This document shows positions 19,403 to 27,039 of a stretch of 64,000 nucleotides of DNA, piece after piece. The position numbers and the translations under genes are program-made. Under the pieces are notes generated by a model. That model saw only the letters and a program-made list of their open reading frames with translations, ran no database searches and was not told the DNA's origin. This stretch comes from Parabacteroides chinchillae (GTDB lineage Bacteria; Bacteroidota; Bacteroidia; Bacteroidales; Tannerellaceae). How positions within the stretch are numbered: position 1 is the stretch's first letter; each line of letters opens with the position of its first letter. The stretch spans positions 62,001 to 126,000 of the forward strand of contig NZ_FNVS01000005.1 in the NCBI RefSeq assembly GCF_900108035.1, written 5' to 3'.

Positions 19403-20329
19403 TTATTTTATATCCATTACCGAAATACCCAAACTTGTTCCCACATACAATTTATTGCCATGTTGTTGCAATACCTGAATTTTATTATCCGGCAGATTAC
19501 TATTTTCAACCGTATATCTTTTCCATTGTGTACCGTCAAACATATCCAGCCCTCTCCAGGTTCCAACCCAAAGCCGCCCTTTGCTATCCTCAAGAAGTGA
19601 AATCACAACATTATCCGACAGCGGAGAATTAGATGTATCATATACTTTTTCCACAACACCTTTCTTATTGAATAAAGCAACGCCTTTGCATGTACCAGCC
19701 CAAACACGATCATTCTTGCCGGTAGCTAGGGCGTATACAATATAATCAGGCAACCGGCTATTGTTTACAGTATAACAAGACCACTGACTGCCATCATAAG
19801 AAGATAATCCCTGATAAGTGCCAATCCATATTTTATTATTAGAATCACATGCAACGGATAAAATCGAATTATCCGCCAAATTACAATTCTTCGTTGTAAA
19901 GTTTGTCCAGTTATCCTGATCCCCCATCATTAATCCATCTCGCCACATTCCTGCCCAGATGCGCCCTTTGGCATCTTCAAACAAAACATTAGCCGATGTC
20001 GGTATTCCTTTCACCTTCTCAAAAACCTGCGTTTCTTTATCAGCGCGATATACTCCTTTTCCCCAACCTGACATCCATAGATTATCTGTTTTGTCTACGA
20101 TAAACGATTCCAGATAAGTATCTTCATCCGAAAGAAGTTTCCATCCTTCCGGCACTTGTTTATAAATTCCGGCATAAGTTGCCACAAACATATTGCCTGC
20201 CTTATCAAAAGATATGGAACGGACATCATTTTTAGGCGAATTGTATTCAACAACTTGCAAAGAGGTGAATTGAGCTTGTAAATGACACACAAACAGACAA
20301 AAAGAAAGGATTACGAATAGCTTTTTCAT
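19403..20329 (-). CDS. Secreted beta-propeller protein (two-component-regulator propeller repeats)
   Basis: Secreted 308-aa protein: signal peptide MKKLFVILSFCLFVCHLQAQ, then about six propeller repeats of the type found in hybrid two-component sensors (IWAGMWRDGL, IWIGTYQGLSSYDGSQW, VWAGTCKGVALFN, LWVGTWRGLDMFDGTQW, LYVGTSLGISVMD). There is no membrane helix, kinase or DNA-binding part, so it is the sensor-like module alone. First gene of the operon that continues into DUF4434, sigma and FecR, with a good promoter 35 bp upstream. It may bind a ligand in the periplasm or at the surface; a free-standing propeller leading a sigma/FecR operon is uncommon. Confidence 0.82.
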   Translation of the reverse strand: MKKLFVILSFCLFVCHLQAQFTSLQVVEYNSPKNDVRSISFDKAGNMFVATYAGIYKQVPEGWKLLSDEDTYLESFIVDKTDNLWMSGWGKGVYRADKETQVFEKVKGIPTSANVLFEDAKGRIWAGMWRDGLMMGDQDNWTNFTTKNCNLADNSILSVACDSNNKIWIGTYQGLSSYDGSQWSCYTVNNSRLPDYIVYALATGKNDRVWAGTCKGVALFNKKGVVEKVYDTSNSPLSDNVVISLLEDSKGRLWVGTWRGLDMFDGTQWKRYTVENSNLPDNKIQVLQQHGNKLYVGTSLGISVMDIK

Positions 20330-20363
20330 GGATAATTACTCTCTAAATAAATTCTGTATTCTG

Positions 20364-20394
20364 CAAATATACAGAATAATTCCAATCGACAAAA
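20364..20394 (-). promoter_or_regulatory. Promoter of the propeller/DUF4434/sigma operon inside a palindrome
   Basis: TTTTG (20394-20390), an 18-nt spacer and TATATTTG (20371-20364), read on the minus strand, closely match the Bacteroidetes -33/-7 promoter. A 9-bp inverted repeat ATTCTGTAT / ATACAGAAT (20351-20359 with 20369-20377) straddles the -7 box and the likely start site, 22 bp or more before the propeller start codon, and could be an operator. Confidence 0.65.
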
Positions 20395-20396
20395 TA

Positions 20397-20436
20397 AAAA
20401 AGCTCCCCGACAACATTCATTATCGGGGAGCTTTTT
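20397..20436 (-). terminator. Terminator of tRNA-Gln
   Basis: Perfect 14-bp inverted repeat (AAAAAGCTCCCCGA / TCGGGGAGCTTTTT) with a 12-nt loop, 12 bp past the tRNA end. T-runs on both sides allow bidirectional action. Confidence 0.9.
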
Positions 20437-20448
20437 AAATTACTTCTG

Positions 20449-20519
20449 TTGTCTCACGAGGATTCGAACCTCGACAGACAGAACCAAAAACTGTAGTGCT
20501 ACCATTACACCATGAGACA
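20449..20519 (-). tRNA. tRNA-Gln (anticodon TTG)
   Basis: Cloverleaf read on the minus strand: a perfect 7-bp acceptor stem TGTCTCA/TGAGACA, a short D arm with AATGGTAG, an anticodon loop TTTTGGT giving anticodon TTG, T arm CGAGG-TTCGAAT-CCTCG, and discriminator A. CCA is not encoded. One T-T mismatch closes the anticodon stem. The gene is isolated, with its own terminator. Confidence 0.95.
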
Positions 20520-20639
20520 ATCCGGCGCTTTATCTAAAGCGATGCAAAGGTAACAATAAAATTTTATTCTGCAAGTCTTTTAATAAATTTCTTACTATAG
20601 AACTTTATTCATATAGTACGTTTCTGACTGGATTTCATA

Positions 20640-20852
20640 TCAATCATTTTCCGTAACCAACAGATTTCTTTCTTCCTCTAAGTCCTTTATCAGCTTATCC
20701 AGGTCCACAACTTGCTGGTTGAGATACACTGTTATATTGTGAATTTGATTTTTACTTTGCGACATAAAAGCAACAAAGTCCATCAGTTCCGTAGTAAGAT
20801 TTATTACTCTGGTACGGCGGGTAGATTCGTTAACATGTTGCAGATATTGCAT
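20640..20852 (-). CDS. Small hypothetical protein, helical
   Basis: Putative 70-aa protein starting at the ATG at 20852 (MQYLQHVNESTRRTRVINLT); the frame upstream reaches only a TTG. Its C-terminal half (VVDLDKLIKDLEEERNLLV) should form an amphipathic helix or coiled coil. No family is recognised. Support for being real: a GGTGG stretch a few bases before the ATG, and a TATATTTG -7 box 134 bp upstream at 20986-20993. It stands alone between tRNA-Gln and tyrS. Function unknown. Confidence 0.45.
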   Translation of the reverse strand: MQYLQHVNESTRRTRVINLTTELMDFVAFMSQSKNQIHNITVYLNQQVVDLDKLIKDLEEERNLLVTEND

Positions 20853-21116
20853 AAAACCACCGTACAAAATCGGGATATATTTCTCTCACGGAAGTACGGA
20901 ACCGCCATCTGTAAAGCTATAGACGAAAAAATCCTACAACCAAACAGGATTGGGGCCACTGCCTCGTCAAACCTATTTAATACTACAAATATACTATTAT
21001 TATTCAGATAGCTTCTACGTACAAAGAAAAGAGGAACATTAATATTCCACACAGAGATACGGAACCGTTATATTATATAATAGTTGAAAACAAATGGTTC
21101 GTAATTCTACAGAAAT
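20853..21116. other. Leader region with a possible promoter and attenuator-like hairpin
   Basis: No convincing gene. On the minus strand it holds a -7 box TATATTTG (20993-20986) followed by a hairpin AATCCT / AGGATT (20951-20946 with 20935-20930) and a run of six T. This could be an attenuator in the leader of the small gene at 20640-20852, or the end of a short RNA. Confidence 0.35.
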
Positions 21117-21151
21117 AAAAAACGTGGCGAATAAATTTCTTCACCACGTTT
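21114..21151 (-). terminator. Terminator of tyrS
   Basis: AAACGTGG / CCACGTTT stem (21120-21127 with 21144-21151), followed by TTTTTTATTT on the minus strand, 22 bp past the tyrS stop. Confidence 0.8.
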
Positions 21152-21172
21152 CATCATATATTTAAATAATAT

Positions 21173-22465
21173 TTACTTCGCAATGAGTAAATAATAATTC
21201 TTCTTACCTCTTTGTACCAGCAGATACTTATCATCAAGCAATGATCCGCAATCTATTACAGTATCTGCTTCAGTAAGTTTTTCTTTATTCAAACTCACTC
21301 CTCCACTTTGAACCAATTTACGCATTTCTCCTTTTGACGGAAAAACAGAAGCTTTTTCGGTAAACAAGTCCGCAGCCTTGATTCCGGCAGAAAGTTCAAC
21401 ACGGGATATTTCAAATTGAGGAACGCCATTGAATACATCCAACAACGTATCTTCATCCAGTTTCTTTAAAGTCTCAGATGTGGAGTTTCCGAACAAAATA
21501 TTAGAAGCCTCTACAGCCGCTTCATAATCTTCTAAAGAGTGAACCATAACAGTCACCTCTTTTGCCAGACGTTTTTGTAACGGACGTAAATGAGGAGCTG
21601 CTGCCTGCTCTGCTTCTAAAGATGAAATCTCTTCTTTATCCAGAGCCGTAAATATCTTGATATATTTTGCGGCATCGTCATCACTTACATTCAGCCAGAA
21701 CTGATAAAATTTGTAAGGAGAGGTATAACGACGGTCCAGCCAAACATTTCCGGATTCAGTTTTACCAAACTTGCCTCCGTCGGCTTTCGTAATAAGCGGA
21801 CATGTTAAGGCAAAAGCCTCACCGCCCAATTTACGACGGATCAATTCCGTTCCTGTTGTGATATTCCCCCACTGGTCAGAGCCTCCCATCTGCAAACGGC
21901 AACCTTCATGTTCATATAAAAACAGATAGTCGTATCCTTGCAACAACTGGTAAGAAAATTCCGTAAACGACATACCGACATTCGAATCCGAACTCAAACG
22001 TTTCTTTACAGAATCTTTTGCCATCATATAATTAACAGTAAGATGCTTACCGATATCGCGAATAAAATTAAGGAAAGAATAATCCTTCATCCAGTCGTAA
22101 TTATTTACCAACTTGGCCGCGTTGGGAGCATCAGAATCGAAATCAAGAAATTTAGCCAACTGCGCTTTGATTGCATTCTGGTTATGGCGAAGCGTTGCTT
22201 CATCCAGCAAATTGCGCTCGGCCGACTTCATAGAAGGGTCGCCAATCATACCTGTCGCACCTCCGACCAAAGCGATAGGACGATGCCCAGCACGTTGAAA
22301 ATGCTTCAGCATCATCACACTTACAAGGTGGCCAATATGTAATGAATCTGCAGTCGGGTCGATACCAACATAAGCGGAAGTCATCTCTTTTTGTAATTGC
22401 TCTTCTGTTCCGGGCATCATATCATGAATCATGCCCCTCCATTTTAATTCTTCTACAAAATTCAT
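21173..22465 (-). CDS. tyrS: Tyrosyl-tRNA synthetase
   Basis: Charges tRNA-Tyr with tyrosine in the cytoplasm (430 aa, usual length). The class I signature HIGH is at residues 43-46 and the KMSKS equivalent is KFGKT at 232-236. The binding pocket motif [14 protein letters not shown] is present, and the C-terminus has an S4-like RNA-binding domain (about 365-425, [19 protein letters not shown]). It closes a line of housekeeping genes but is separated from the TatD gene by 100 bp that contains its own predicted promoter. Confidence 0.98.
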   Translation of the reverse strand: MNFVEELKWRGMIHDMMPGTEEQLQKEMTSAYVGIDPTADSLHIGHLVSVMMLKHFQRAGHRPIALVGGATGMIGDPSMKSAERNLLDEATLRHNQNAIKAQLAKFLDFDSDAPNAAKLVNNYDWMKDYSFLNFIRDIGKHLTVNYMMAKDSVKKRLSSDSNVGMSFTEFSYQLLQGYDYLFLYEHEGCRLQMGGSDQWGNITTGTELIRRKLGGEAFALTCPLITKADGGKFGKTESGNVWLDRRYTSPYKFYQFWLNVSDDDAAKYIKIFTALDKEEISSLEAEQAAAPHLRPLQKRLAKEVTVMVHSLEDYEAAVEASNILFGNSTSETLKKLDEDTLLDVFNGVPQFEISRVELSAGIKAADLFTEKASVFPSKGEMRKLVQSGGVSLNKEKLTEADTVIDCGSLLDDKYLLVQRGKKNYYLLIAK

Positions 22466-22518
22466 CGTATTAAATTATATCGTATTAATTATTATACTGT
22501 TTTATATTTGAATGAGGG

Positions 22519-22551
22519 CAAAGGTAAGATTTTTTAATTGAGAATAGGCAA
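22519..22551 (-). promoter_or_regulatory. Predicted tyrS promoter
   Basis: TACCTTTG (minus strand, 22526-22519) matches the -7 consensus, with TTG at 22551-22549, 22 nt upstream. It lies 54 bp before the tyrS start. Confidence 0.55.
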
Positions 22552-22565
22552 CTGACTATTGATAA

Positions 22566-23228
22566 TTATTTGATTAAGCCTAAACGGGCAACGTTTTCCG
22601 CCACCTGCTCAACAAGTCGGGACTCTTCAATAAATAAGGCTTCCGCAATTTTCTTATAGACAATACGTACATCCACTGGCTTATCGTCCGTCTCTACAAA
22701 CAGACGTCCAGGCCAGGCCATTCGCACAGCTTGCAGATTAAAATATTCACCAAACGAAAGATAAAAGCCCTGACGAATCAATTGAGTGGCTAAAATATCA
22801 TTCCCCCGGAATCCATGAATGATCCACGGCACCCGAGGTTTTATTTTGTTTTTTGCCGCCTCTATTTCCTGCCATGCTTTCACACAATGGATAATCATCG
22901 GTTTACAATATTCTTCAGCCAAATCGGCTTGGGCAAGAAAAACATCCTGTTGTAAAAAAACTGATGCTTGTGCCAGTTTATCAAAGCCAGCCTCTCCCAA
23001 CAACACAACCTCCGGTAAGGAAAGATATTTCTGCAACTCATCCAATTGCCTTTCCACATCATCAATATACCGGGGATGGATTCCACACGAAAAATAGTTC
23101 CTTTCGGAAGGAATCCCGGTTTCTTTCGGAAGAAACTCAAATTTATTCCGAAAGGAATCGATATTGACTATTGCAATGTCGTTCGGACGGACAGATGGCT
23201 GATGTGTATGTATATCGAAGTATTGCAT
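22566..23228 (-). CDS. TatD family metal-dependent hydrolase
   Basis: Cytoplasmic TatD-type hydrolase or DNase, 220 aa, somewhat shorter than the usual 255. Metal-binding motifs: FDIHTHQ near the N-terminus (residues 4-10), LLGEAGFDK, MIIHCVKAWQE, PWIIHGFRGN and the C-terminal LFVETDDKP with the last Asp. Residues 24-44 (between VNI and YFSCGIHP) are encoded by a stretch of three short hairpins and look like an in-frame insertion. The gene follows yidD by 1 bp and ends the DUF4271-hemD-rnpA-yidD operon. Substrate not predictable. Confidence 0.9.
   Translation of the reverse strand: MQYFDIHTHQPSVRPNDIAIVNIDSFRNKFEFLPKETGIPSERNYFSCGIHPRYIDDVERQLDELQKYLSLPEVVLLGEAGFDKLAQASVFLQQDVFLAQADLAEEYCKPMIIHCVKAWQEIEAAKNKIKPRVPWIIHGFRGNDILATQLIRQGFYLSFGEYFNLQAVRMAWPGRLFVETDDKPVDVRIVYKKIAEALFIEESRLVEQVAENVARLGLIK
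23098..23157. repeat. Palindromic repeat inside the TatD frame
   Basis: Three small hairpins in a row: TTCCTT-TCGG-AAGGAA (23098-23113), TTCTT-TCGG-AAGAA (23121-23134) and ATTCC-GAAA-GGAAT (23145-23158). The outer parts TTCCTTTCGGAA and TTCCGAAAGGAA are perfect 12-bp inverted repeats. The right 40 bp resembles a hairpin upstream of nadA (50171-50216). It stays in frame within the protein. Confidence 0.6.
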
Positions 23229-23229
23229 T

Positions 23230-23451
23230 TTACGGAACAGGATCGTATCCGCTTCCTCCCCACGGATGGCAACGGAGTATTCGTTTAATCGCCAAATATA
23301 AACCTTTTACCGGTCCGTGCTTCTTCAGTGCCTGTACAGCATATTCCGAACAAGTAGGAGTAAACCTGCACGAAGCCGGTGTCATCGGGGAGATACAATA
23401 TTTATAAAAATAAACCGGCAACAAAAGAAGGACTGTAAAGAAGCGTTTCAT
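23230..23451 (-). CDS. yidD: Membrane protein insertion efficiency factor YidD
   Basis: Small (73 aa) membrane-associated factor that assists YidC/Sec insertion of inner membrane proteins. It shows the complete family pattern: an N-terminal hydrophobic helix, [20 protein letters not shown], then [21 protein letters not shown] and [13 protein letters not shown] at the end. It lies between rnpA (1-bp gap) and the TatD gene, the usual neighbourhood in Bacteroidales. Confidence 0.97.
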   Translation of the reverse strand: MKRFFTVLLLLPVYFYKYCISPMTPASCRFTPTCSEYAVQALKKHGPVKGLYLAIKRILRCHPWGGSGYDPVP

Positions 23452-23452
23452 T

Positions 23453-23839
23453 TTATTTATCCCGAAGGATAGCCAATGCTTTATTCATTGCCTTTTCCAT
23501 ATCGGTAAACGGGCGGATTTCTTTATCTAAATAAAGAAAGGCAATCAACATATTTTTATTTTTTTCGGAAAGTGGTTCTATCAAATCATATTTGCGAACT
23601 CTATAAGCTTCCCGTACCTGACGTTTTATTAAATTACGTTTTACAGCACGTTTGAATCTTTTTTTGGGGACACTCACCATTATTGAAACAGGAACAGGCA
23701 TTTCCTCTTCTGTGGGCAAATAGACAACTCGCAATGGAAACGCTACAAACGACTGCCCTTGGGCAAATAATAAATCAATGTAGCGTTTCCATGACAAGCG
23801 TTCTTCTTTTGAAAGGGTATTCTTTTTGTTAGTAATCAT
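23453..23839 (-). CDS. rnpA: Ribonuclease P protein component
   Basis: Protein subunit of RNase P (128 aa), which with the catalytic RNA trims the 5' end of precursor tRNAs. The N-terminal [19 protein letters not shown] and the central RNR-type motif [18 protein letters not shown] identify it. Its start overlaps the hemD stop by 4 bp (ATGA), so translation is probably coupled. No rpmH is seen nearby, in line with the Bacteroidales arrangement. Confidence 0.95.
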   Translation of the reverse strand: MITNKKNTLSKEERLSWKRYIDLLFAQGQSFVAFPLRVVYLPTEEEMPVPVSIMVSVPKKRFKRAVKRNLIKRQVREAYRVRKYDLIEPLSEKNKNMLIAFLYLDKEIRPFTDMEKAMNKALAILRDK

Positions 23840-24600
23840 CCTTTCTTTTTATCACCTAGCTCTTTTTTCAGGAATAATTCCAATGCTGCTGTCATAGAAG
23901 GGGCTTCTGGAGTAGGCGCTTCCACATCCAGACGAAGTCCGGCTTCTTTTACAGCCTTTGCTGTTGTAGGGCCAAAGCAACCAATCCTGATATCATCTTG
24001 CTTGAAATTCGGAAAATTCTTCAATAAAGAAGAGATTCCGGAAGGGCTGAAAAACACCAGCATATCGTAATCGAATTTTTCATCTTTTGAAAAATCATTA
24101 CTTACCGTACGATACATGATTGCCTTTGTATAGTTAATCTTCTTAACTTCCAGCATAGAAAATAAATCTTCCTTATGGACATCTGATACGGGAATCAGAT
24201 ATTTTTCCTTTGCATGTTTAGCAATAACAGTAACCAAATCTTCCGGCTTGCCTTGTCCATAAAATATTTTACGCTTTCTATAAACAATATATTTTTGAAG
24301 ATAAACTGCAATTGCTTCAGTCATACAAAAATATTTCATCGTTTCCGGAATAGTAACTCTCAGTTCTTCACACAAGTGAAAAAAATGATCTATTGCCGTA
24401 CGGGCTGTAAAAATAACAGCACTGTAATCTAAAATTGAAATTCTTTGCTGTCTGAATTCTTTCGAACTTAAAGGTTCAACCTTGATAAAAGGGCGGAAAT
24501 CTATTTCCACACCATACTTCTCTGCAATATCGAAATACGGTGATTTCTCTGATGCAGGCTTCGGTTGTGACACCAGCACTTTTTTAATATTCAATGCCAT
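23836..24600 (-). CDS. hemD: Uroporphyrinogen-III synthase
   Basis: Cytoplasmic enzyme (254 aa) that cyclises hydroxymethylbilane to uroporphyrinogen III in heme and cobamide synthesis. Weakly conserved family; the supporting segments are the opening KKVLVSQPKPASEKSP, AVIFTARTAIDHFFHLCEEL, VFFSPSGISSLLKNFP and the late GCFGPTTAKAVKEAGLRLD, the typical terminal motif. It overlaps the DUF4271 gene by 10 bp upstream and rnpA by 4 bp downstream, matching the order in other Bacteroidales. Confidence 0.9.
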   Translation of the reverse strand: MALNIKKVLVSQPKPASEKSPYFDIAEKYGVEIDFRPFIKVEPLSSKEFRQQRISILDYSAVIFTARTAIDHFFHLCEELRVTIPETMKYFCMTEAIAVYLQKYIVYRKRKIFYGQGKPEDLVTVIAKHAKEKYLIPVSDVHKEDLFSMLEVKKINYTKAIMYRTVSNDFSKDEKFDYDMLVFFSPSGISSLLKNFPNFKQDDIRIGCFGPTTAKAVKEAGLRLDVEAPTPEAPSMTAALELFLKKELGDKKKG

Positions 24601-25319
24601 AATAGAGTACTCGTCTCGATAAAATTATACAAATAAAATATACCTTTGTACAAGAATATTAAAGGTAAAATTTCTTGGCCACAAAGGTACAAACTTATAT
24701 ACAATAAACCAGAATTTTTCTTGTGAAATATCCGTATTGTCTTATAAATTATTACAAAACGACATAATATATAGAAAATTGCAAACAAGATTACAGGAAC
24801 AAAAATATGGGTTCCCACAAAGACCAACCACAAAACCGGAATATACAGCAAAACTCCCCATGCTCCCATAACAGCATTGTAATTTGTCTTCCACAGCTTA
24901 TAACGTACCGGATCGGCAAACACGCTGCCAAACAAAAAATAAAGAAATTGCTTAAACTGGTAAAACAAAAAAAGAATTATAAAAATAACACCGATAGAAA
25001 GCAATACCGTACTTTCTTTCAAATGGTTAATATACCCATAAACTCTTGCTATAGCAAAAAGTGAAACGCTGGTAAGAAATAAGGTCTGAAACAATATAAA
25101 ATTACGAAAAAACCATTCGCTACCTACCGGTTTTTCAAAAAGGCTTTGTCGTTCTTTCAAAAAAACAATATCTTTCAGCATTTTTATAAATAGACGGAAA
25201 TTGGAATGGAAAACGATGGAAAACGCTATGAATAGCAGAAGAAGCATGGAAAATATCACATCATCCACCAACTGTCCGTCCCATAAACGTATACCAACAT
25301 ATCCTTCGAATACTCCCAT
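24591..25319 (-). CDS. DUF4271 family membrane protein
   Basis: Integral inner-membrane protein of 242 aa with about six to seven hydrophobic helices, for example FSMLLLLFIAFSIVFHS and VLLSIGVIFIILFLFYQF. It matches the DUF4271 family seen upstream of hemD in Bacteroidales; no function is established. First gene of the hemD-rnpA-yidD-TatD run, with a -7-like TAAGTTTG 20-27 bp upstream. The tail IFLYKGIFYLYNFIETSTLLWH overlaps hemD. Confidence 0.8.
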   Translation of the reverse strand: MGVFEGYVGIRLWDGQLVDDVIFSMLLLLFIAFSIVFHSNFRLFIKMLKDIVFLKERQSLFEKPVGSEWFFRNFILFQTLFLTSVSLFAIARVYGYINHLKESTVLLSIGVIFIILFLFYQFKQFLYFLFGSVFADPVRYKLWKTNYNAVMGAWGVLLYIPVLWLVFVGTHIFVPVILFAIFYILCRFVIIYKTIRIFHKKNSGLLYISLYLCGQEILPLIFLYKGIFYLYNFIETSTLLWH

Positions 25320-25381
25320 CTATTTCAAAATTACGGTGCAAACTTACATAAAATCTTTATGAAATAAAGTGGAATACAATC

Positions 25382-26737
25382 CTACCATTCAATAAATTTG
25401 CCACGCATACGGCGCTTTTCCAATTCTTCCTGCAAATGGCATTGACGATCTTTAGCAATATAGCGACGGGCAAAAATATTGGGTACGGCCACGCCAAGCG
25501 AAATACAAAGAATGATAAGTGCAGAATTAATACCATTAAAAAAAGCGTTGGTCACTTCGCCTACAACTCCATGTAAATTAATGAATGCCAATAAAGAACG
25601 GTACATCAATACTCCCGGAATCATTGGAATCACCGAAGGGATAGTCAATACATGATTAGGCACATGAAACCAATGGACAGCCTTTACCGCAATAAGGCTA
25701 ACCACAAAACTACCCATAAATGAGCCGATTACAGGACCATATCCCAATTCAAAATTTACAAAATTGCGTGTACATACGGCAATGATGCCTCCTACTGCCA
25801 CCACCCATAACAAACGCCTTTGTATATTGAATATCATAGAAAATCCCATGGCCGAAATAGCTGCCGCAATTGCATAAATATAATACGGGTCGTGAGGGAC
25901 CATACTTAATTCACTGAATTTATGATCTATTGCAACATCATTCATTACCAATATACGCATTGCAAAAGCAATACCGAAAGTCATTGCCATCACCATCATA
26001 GCTGTATTTGCAGCACGTGTGATGCCTACCAGCAAATGATTATCTATCATATCATCCACAAAATTAATCAAAGGAACTCCCGGCACAATAAACAAGGCAC
26101 AAGCTAATAACGGATGACAAGGTGTATCGGACAATCCGGAATAAGAAGAAGCATAAGCCAGGCAAGTAGAAACAAAGGCTGCAATAGCGATACTCATGTA
26201 AACATTAATACCAAATTCTATACAACGCGCACGTATTCGGAATCCGATAAAAGCACATATAGAGGCAAAAAGAAAAGCAATCCAGTCGCAACCAAATAAT
26301 TTACAAAAGCCTCCACATGCAAAACCTGCGCCGATAGCTACCAGATAGGGTGTGTAATTCCGGGGTTGACAGGCTATTTTTTCCAATTCTTCTTCATATT
26401 TATCCAAAGAATAATCATGTTCTATTGCATGCCACGATAACTTACTAACCTGTGAAATCGTAGTCATATTAATACCATGTTTTTCACATTTCTGGAATTT
26501 GGAAAATGAATGCCTGTCATCACTCACATTTACAATAATCATCGTCCACCGGATATCCAAATGCAATTTTTCTTCAGGAATACCCATAAAAGCAGCTACA
26601 CGCTTCATATTCCGTTCAACACGGTTTGTGTCGGCTGCACTTTCCATAAGTAATTTTCCAGTACGAAGCAAAAGATCTAGTTTACGCCGTAATAAAAATA
26701 CTTCTTGGTCATTCAAAGAATCACTTTCCATCTTCAT
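25382..26737 (-). CDS. ThrE-type threonine/serine exporter family protein
   Basis: Membrane protein (451 aa) fusing the two modules that often form separate genes: a DUF1212 part with the cytoplasmic start LLMESAADTNRVERNMKRVA and about five helices, and a DUF3815-like part with another five. These proteins export threonine, serine or, in other bacteria, dicarboxylates. ATG at 26737 is chosen. A long leader with its own promoter and a small open frame precedes it. No neighbours give a substrate clue; the family is clear, the substrate inferred. Confidence 0.88.
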   Translation of the reverse strand: MKMESDSLNDQEVFLLRRKLDLLLRTGKLLMESAADTNRVERNMKRVAAFMGIPEEKLHLDIRWTMIIVNVSDDRHSFSKFQKCEKHGINMTTISQVSKLSWHAIEHDYSLDKYEEELEKIACQPRNYTPYLVAIGAGFACGGFCKLFGCDWIAFLFASICAFIGFRIRARCIEFGINVYMSIAIAAFVSTCLAYASSYSGLSDTPCHPLLACALFIVPGVPLINFVDDMIDNHLLVGITRAANTAMMVMAMTFGIAFAMRILVMNDVAIDHKFSELSMVPHDPYYIYAIAAAISAMGFSMIFNIQRRLLWVVAVGGIIAVCTRNFVNFELGYGPVIGSFMGSFVVSLIAVKAVHWFHVPNHVLTIPSVIPMIPGVLMYRSLLAFINLHGVVGEVTNAFFNGINSALIILCISLGVAVPNIFARRYIAKDRQCHLQEELEKRRMRGKFIEW

Positions 26738-26977
26738 CTATATCTTATCTTAATCTTACAAAGACTTATCATCATGTTTTTTTGAAAAATTCTATAATCT
26801 TTTTGCATTTGCGTCCTAATCCACGAAGATATAAACCTTTCCGGCCAGACGGCCAGCAGTAAAAGGTCTTTCCTAATAAAAACAAGGCATCAATTCGGAA
26901 GCAAATATAGGAATTTTTCGGAAGCCGATTACAAAGAGGAAAACATAAGAACCTATTTTTTATATCGAAGCCAAAAA
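26738..26977 (-). promoter_or_regulatory. Promoter and structured leader of the ThrE-type exporter
   Basis: On the minus strand a -7 box TATATTTG (26909-26902) is preceded after 22 nt by TTTG (26935-26932). The leader of about 155 nt holds a GGCC-TC..GGCC hairpin (near 26842-26856) and a small frame, 26885-26772, of 37 codons starting with TTG (MFLLGKTFYCWPSG...). The small frame is basic and unproven, and no riboswitch class is recognised. Confidence 0.4.
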
Positions 26978-27037
26978 CAAATCATCCCGATGATTTAAAA
27001 AAAAGATCGGGATGATTTGCAAAAAAGATCGGGATGA
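26978..27037 (-). terminator. Terminator of lpdA with a duplicated arm
   Basis: Perfect 14-bp arms CAAATCATCCCGAT / ATCGGGATGATTTG (26978-26991 with 27006-27019). A second copy of the right arm, AAAAAAGATCGGGATGA, follows at once (27021-27037). It lies just past the lpdA stop. Confidence 0.75.
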
Positions 27038-27039
27038 AA

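Noticed and set aside
20397-20436. Hairpin near tRNA-Gln considered as part of a mobile-element attachment site
   Set aside because: It is a standard terminator; no integrase and no repeated tRNA end nearby.
20804-21052. 82-codon minus-strand frame overlapping the small gene leader
   Set aside because: Overlaps the attenuator-like leader, no recognisable domain, conflicts with the better-supported frame at 20640-20852.
22566-22800. C-terminal shortness of TatD read as truncation
   Set aside because: The last catalytic Asp motif LFVETDDKP is present, so the enzyme core is complete.
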